Source: Cololabis saira
Lineage: Eukaryota; Chordata; Actinopteri; Beloniformes; Belonidae
Length of the DNA: 64,000 nt
NCBI RefSeq assembly: GCF_033807715.1
Contig: NC_084601.1
Location: 16,422,690 to 16,486,689 of the forward strand
Reading direction: 5' to 3'
Part shown: positions 59,179 through 64,000 of the stretch, piece after piece
Layout: the number at the start of each line of letters is the position of its first letter
Numbering within the stretch: the stretch's first letter is position 1
Made by a program: the position numbers and the translations under genes
The notes under the pieces: model-generated
What the model saw: the letters and a program-made list of their open reading frames with translations, nothing else
Databases searched by the model: none
What the model was told of the DNA's origin: nothing

Positions 59179-59473
59179 CAAGCGGCACTACCAACCAGAT
59201 GCCCTACTGAGACCAGTCAACGTGTTATATATATGCCCACTATATCACCATCAGGTAAAAAAAATTGAATTTCGGTATCACTAGTTCACAGTAAAATTTG
59301 GAAGATACTAGAAGGGAAGGATATTGAAGAAAGGTATGCAGAGCGTCAGTTAAGTACGTAATAGGATCCTAGGATTAGCTCGAGGAGACAAATACAGCTA
59401 ACACAAACGAAAGGACACCCAAGCTAAAGACAGAAACATGGACGACTTTTTTGAAATATATGTTATGTTGTAA
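59179..59473. other. Short non-coding stretch
   Basis: Nothing recognised. Confidence 0.4.
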
Positions 59474-60446
59474 TAATATGCTATTATGAAAAACACGTTT
59501 TCTCTTGCTTTAACATATATAAAGGGGTCTCCCCTCAGCCTGCCAACTCAGAGAAGGAGGAAAGCAACCAAATTCTGCAGTGTCTGTACAGCCGCCCGGA
59601 TGAGCCGTCAAGTGTCATGTGACTTCTACGGGCCGTTCAGATTCGGCGCATTTTCGTTACGTAACCAAAATGCAAACCACGCCCACAACTATAAAACCGT
59701 GTAACTGCATGCGAGCGTCCGACTATCGCATCACACTACGTGACATTGGACGCTCTCTGTCCATCTCCCTCCAGCCAGCTGCCACTTTATTGAGGTTTTT
59801 GTAGTGAAATGAGGAGGAATCATAGAGATAACTTCTCATTTCAACTAACTGGATCAGCCGTTCCCCATCTGTGACTGTTTCCTACAGCGCTTTCAACCAG
59901 CTTTCAACGCGAGCGACAGGAAGAAAATAGAAGCAGGGCGTCAGGTCAAAACGCTGCGTCGTGCTGCATCGCGCTGCGTCGCGCTGTGCAGCGCTGGGGC
60001 CAGTTAGGACAGTCCAATAGAAAATAAAGCAATGTAATTGATTTTGTCGCTGACGCTCGCTCGCATTGCATGCAGTTATGACACGGGGTAAAGGCTGATT
60101 TATGGTTCCGCGTTACACCTACGCCGTACCCTATGGCGTAGGGTCTGTGTCGATTTAACGCAGAACCATAATTCCGGCTTAACTCCGCCGGCGGAGCTTC
60201 CGCCATTTTTTCATAGTGGTGTATCGTGTCATTCAGGCAGCCAATCAGCACAGTGCCTCATTATCATAGCCTCCCCGCCCACTCAGAATCCCACATAGAG
60301 AATGAGGTCAGAAATGGTAAAGATAAAAACATGGCCCAGATGCTGAATTTCTAATTTATATAGAAAAAACCATCAAAAGCTTGTTTTTAAGACATTCAAG
60401 GCCTGTTTAAAATAGACATTAAATGCCATAATAGGTCCCCTTTAAA
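59474..60446. mobile_element. GACCTATTATG-family DNA element, near full length
   Basis: Left end CTATTATGAAAAACACG lacks the outermost bases, and the right end is CATAATAGGTCCCCTTTAAA. The left 220 bp align with the fragment at 28.65-28.98 kb (inverse). The right 90 bp align with 2510-2600 (inverse): AAAAGCTTGTTTTTAAG and CATTCAAGGCCTG. It contains the MITE at 60092-60179. No transposase. Three members in one window, all defective. Confidence 0.8.
60092..60179. mobile_element. Palindrome-family MITE, 88-bp deleted copy, TAA duplication
   Basis: Ends AGGCTGATTTATGGTTCC and the inverse GAACCATAATTCCGGCT. TAA lies on both sides (60089-60091, 60180-60182). It retains CTACGCCGTACCCTA and TGGCGTAGGG inner arms but has lost most of one arm relative to the 142-bp copy. 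Confidence 0.85.
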
Positions 60447-61974
60447 TATAACAAGGTCCAAGTCAAAGTACTGTGCAACATCTATTTCCCGATTTAGTGC
60501 TAAAGATTTATGATTTGCACTGTATGTGATTGAACTCCACCACCGGAGGTGTCACTCTCAACCCATAGAGTACAATGCACAATTTGAAGACCAAGGTTTC
60601 AGGCTTTTAATGTGTTTATTCTTATCATGGCTGCTTTGTGCTTTGTGTAAACCATGATTGCTTGAGGTCTACACTCACCAAAACACATCATCTGCAAAAA
60701 GAAATAAAATACAATTCCAAAGCACACTTCTGATACCAGATGCTTAGCTTTTAAGCCAGTGAATTATGTTATCTCCAGTATTATGAACATCATGGATGGG
60801 GATAATAGTCGATAGAGTAGAAAGTCTCAGAATTGAATAAACCATAATAGGCAGCAATAATGCATTCATTCTACTGTGTTTGGTTTTTTAGATAACCGCT
60901 GACAAAGTGCTAATGGGACTATTCTGGGCAGAGAAAACAAAAGTAAAGAAAGTCCAAAGAATATGCAACAGAAATCACACAGCTGGGAGCACAGGTCATG
61001 AAAGAGCAATGGCAGAAGAGGAAGAAGAGAGGGGGTAGAGCAGGAATAACGTTGGGCTTCCAGTAATGCCCTGTTGGGTCCAATGTTGGCCATGTTCAGA
61101 GAGCAAGAGCAGCTGTGCACCAGACCAAGAGCACTGAAGCGAAACTGATGAGAGTGTTATGGCGCTCTGTCAAGAACTCCGGCAGCTTGCCAGGGTGGTG
61201 CTTTAACCTGTAAGAAATGCAATATACATGTCACATCTGAAGTTTATGTTTCTATTTGGACATCAGAATTCTGAATTCCTGATGTATCTATACATTATGG
61301 GTTAAATGTAAAATAACAGTTTAAGCTCTCAAGTTTTTCTTTTAGTTATTTAGACATTTCTCACAGTCTACTGTTAAACACTGTCATTCTTTCATTGCTA
61401 AGGATTCAACTTATAATCACGTTTCAGGGCTGCTTTTCTTTTTAAATATTATGATTTAGAAATAAACTTGTACAAGAACAGTGTACAAGGTTTGTACAAG
61501 GCTTGTATTGTCGTCCTGCTGAAAGAATCTAATTTTCTTTTTTTAATTGTCTCTAGCTGACAGATTCCACTTTAAAATGGTAAGTTCATTTTCTGATTTC
61601 ATCTCTTCTCTGATACATTAAAAGACTCCAGCACCTAAGAAAGAAAGCAGACCCACAGCATTATAAAAACTTGGTATCTCTTTTACTACAATGTACTTAT
61701 TTATTTGCTATATGGGCTTTATTCCACTGCCTTTAAACACATTTATAAATTGCATTCATAAATGGCTCTTTGTTGTTGTTCGTGAACATGGGAATATTAT
61801 CCCAGGGAGACTGTAGCTGAACCATGAAGATTTATATGCCTTCGTTTGAATAATAAGGACCCTCCTTAACCTTTAATCCATGGAGACCTATTAGCACAAT
61901 GTGGAGTATACTCAATGAGCTGAAAGAGCAACTCCACATTCCTCCAGATCAGCTTGGAGCTCCTCTAACACCAA
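60447..61974. other. Non-coding stretch with a microexon-like signal
   Basis: No gene recognised. At 61557-61579 a 23-nt block has strong splice-like borders (see findings). Confidence 0.4.
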
Positions 61975-63472
61975 GGGCCAAATCCACAAAGAATAGATTG
62001 CGCCCGCAAATAGCGCTGTGAATTGCGCCGCATTTGCGCCCGCAATTTGCCCCGCTTTAAGGTCCTATTCACAAAAGATTTTGCACTAATGATATACCGG
62101 CGCAGACACGCCCATAAAGTTTTGGAGCTGAGTGCAATTTGCACTTGTCTGAGTCGAGCAGAGCTGTTTCCAGTGTTCTCCATATTTCAGCACACAGATT
62201 GGTCCATAATGAAAACTGCAGAAATAAAAAATAAAGCGAGTGAAAATAAAACGCTGTGAGGCGCAAGGGCGCAATTTCCACTGGGAACAGGGGGGACATG
62301 CCCCCCCACTTTTCAAACTCATGCTTTTGTCTCTCTCCCCCCGTTTTTTTTTTTTTTTTTACAGTTTAAGAACTAACGGTAGGCTCAGCCTGTAAATCCT
62401 CAAGACACTGTGCGAAGAGCCCCGTTCCCCCTCCTCCCTCCTCCCTCAGTGCTGTTCAAGGCTGATTTATGGTTCCGCGTTAAATCGACGCAGAGCATAC
62501 GGCGTAGGTTACGCGGCTGGCGCACCGTACAGTGCGCGTCGCCGCGTACCCTACGGCATAACCCTACGGCGTAGGCTCTGCGTCGATTTAACGCGGACCA
62601 TTATTTAGGCATAATTAGGCTTAACTAATGTGTGCGTATGTGACAAACGCGCATGGGACGATTGTGAAATACGGAATAAACTGTTTTATATGAATTCTAA
62701 TTCCGAATTACATAACAATTCCGTATTTCAAGGGATGGGTGGCAGCCCACCCGTCCAGCTGCTGCATCTCCAGCAGCAGCTGAGAGTCCTGACTGACGCT
62801 GAGCTTCACAGGGACACGATCAGCGCTATTTTATTATAAGTCTGATATATGTTGTTATATGTGATGACATTATTAAGCTGTTAAACACACACATTCTAGA
62901 TTTATATGTTTATATGGTGGAATTGTTTGTAATAAAGCAGCCCCTTTACTGTATGGATGAATCCTGAGCTCCTGTTATTTTTATTTTTAAATCCGAGATA
63001 AGTCCACAACCCCACTTGATCTGACTGTGTACAGTCATGTCTGACTATAGATTTCACCCTTAATATCATTCAGTATCACACAGGCTTGAATGACATTGAA
63101 GAGAGAGAGAAACAGAGAGATGGGGAGTGAGGAGTGAGTTTGCGCGCAGTTAATACACGCTTCTGAAAGACGGTATTTGCTTCACTATTTTTGCGTGTGG
63201 CAAATAGCGCTGGCCTTTGTGAATTAGACGGTTTTTGTAATGAGGCTTATTTGCATAGAAAGGGGGCAATTTTGCGCCGAATGTATGAATATTACCTACT
63301 TTACATGCATGCAAATGGCACAGGCGCACAATGCCACTATTTGCTTGGCAGCGCAGTTTGTGATGCAATTCGCCCTTTGGGGGTGCTTTGTGAATTAGAC
63401 GCTCTCTTTTTGTGTCATTTGCATCGGTTTAGCAGCCGCAAAAGCTGCACAATGCTTTTGTGGATTTACCCC
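61975..63472. mobile_element. TIR element (GGGCCAAATCCACAAA ends), 1.5 kb
   Basis: The left end GGGCCAAATCCACAAAG is matched by the inverted right end GGGGTAAATCCACAAAAG. CAA is on both sides (61972-61974, 63473-63475). Subterminal motifs such as AAATAGCGCTG and GTGAATT/GAATTAGACG recur near both ends. The interior holds foreign DNA, including the MITE at 62459 and a GGGGGGACATGCCCCCCC palindrome near 62290. No transposase. A PIF/Harbinger link is possible from the 3-bp duplication but CAA is not its usual target. Confidence 0.7.
62459..62621. mobile_element. Palindrome-family MITE, diverged copy
   Basis: Begins AGGCTGATTTATGGTTCCGC and ends TTAGGCT after CGATTTAACGCGGACCAT. The arms retain GCGTTAAATCGACGCAGAG and its inverse but contain a small internal duplication (CCCTACGGCATAACCCTACG). 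Target duplication not legible. Confidence 0.82.
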
Positions 63473-63475
63473 CAA

Positions 63476-64000
63476 GTGTTGTACCATTGGCCCCAATAAT
63501 GGCCAAGTCCTCATACTAACCTTCTTTTGTAAAAGAAATGCTAAGATGATTACAGAGACAGTTGAAGTGTTCCTTTCACTGGTCAACAACAACTCATGTT
63601 CATAGTATTGTCGAAGCACTGCTAATCATGGAGGTGATCAAAAGTCTCCCACTTGTGATGTTGCCCTGACAATGTCCAAGGCCACAGGCCACTCAACCTG
63701 CCATTGAGCTTCATGCGGAGTCCCGCAATCGAGACGCCAACCTTTCCATTGGAAGACTTCTTCCCACCGATCCACTGCCACCACAATATTGTATACATAC
63801 ACACTCATTCATAGGTTTTTACCTATTTTATAGTTCACATGAATCAATAAATAGGATATAATTTCACAAAGTTTTGTTCTAAGTCACTAACAGCTTGAAT
63901 GTGGCAAAGCTTATCACCATCCGCCTTCATACATGGGGCTCAATCATTAGCTACAAGCATGCTGGCTAGACAGCTCTTTTTTTTTCTCTCTCTTCTTTCT
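63476..64000. other. Non-coding end of window
   Basis: No gene or element recognised. It ends in a pyrimidine-rich tract. Confidence 0.4.

Overview
The window looks like nuclear DNA of a ray-finned (teleost, probably acanthomorph-type) fish. It contains a 5'-truncated Rex3 retrotransposon, Rex1/L2/CR1-, L1- and Tx1-type LINE remains, a BEL/Pao gag, hAT and PIF/Harbinger elements, tRNA-headed SINE pieces and long pure microsatellites. No host protein-coding gene could be recognised on either strand. Every open frame with interpretable protein content belongs to a transposable element (TE). The remaining frames look like chance frames in A+T-rich or repeat DNA.

Layout. 0-6 kb: LINE tail, a GC-rich composite DNA element (2.5-3.4 kb), a decayed Rex1/L2-like LINE (4.0-5.9 kb) and a 119-nt AC array. 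6-19 kb: a hAT element with perfect 8-bp target duplications, a 5'-truncated Rex3 with a 10-bp target duplication, a 410-bp TIR element, a solo LTR at 14.0 kb, a TIR element carrying a nested 142-bp near-perfect palindrome (14.4-15.1 kb), and an L2-type LINE split by another solo LTR (16.3-17.6 kb). 19-28.3 kb: an unclassified non-autonomous element with internal tandem amplification, an L1-type LINE with an open ORF1 and a broken ORF2, and a 1.08-kb TIR element inside ORF2. That TIR element carries an antisense ITS2/28S rRNA fragment fused to a LINE 3' tail. A truncated BEL/Pao gag with its LTR follows. 28.5-37.4 kb: a degenerate tRNA-Asp, DNA-element and SINE pieces, a 635-bp foldback element, a Tx1 ORF1 fragment, and a second copy of the 19-kb element. 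37.4-43.7 kb: mostly single-copy-looking A+T-rich DNA with a 74-bp retroposon, a 111-bp tandem duplication and a TA array. 43.7-49.8 kb: a nested TE stack up to five layers deep, then a LINE endonuclease fragment. 49.8-58.9 kb: quiet DNA, perhaps intron or intergenic with regulatory islands. 58.9-63.5 kb: a hAT MITE and two TIR elements, each with a nested palindrome-family MITE.

There is no operon-like or cooperating gene system. The value of the window is its insertion record: many events can be ordered because target-site duplications (TSDs) and interrupted reading frames are still visible. The most unusual item is the rRNA-LINE chimera carried inside a TIR element at 24.07-25.14 kb. All family assignments were made by reading motifs, without database searches.
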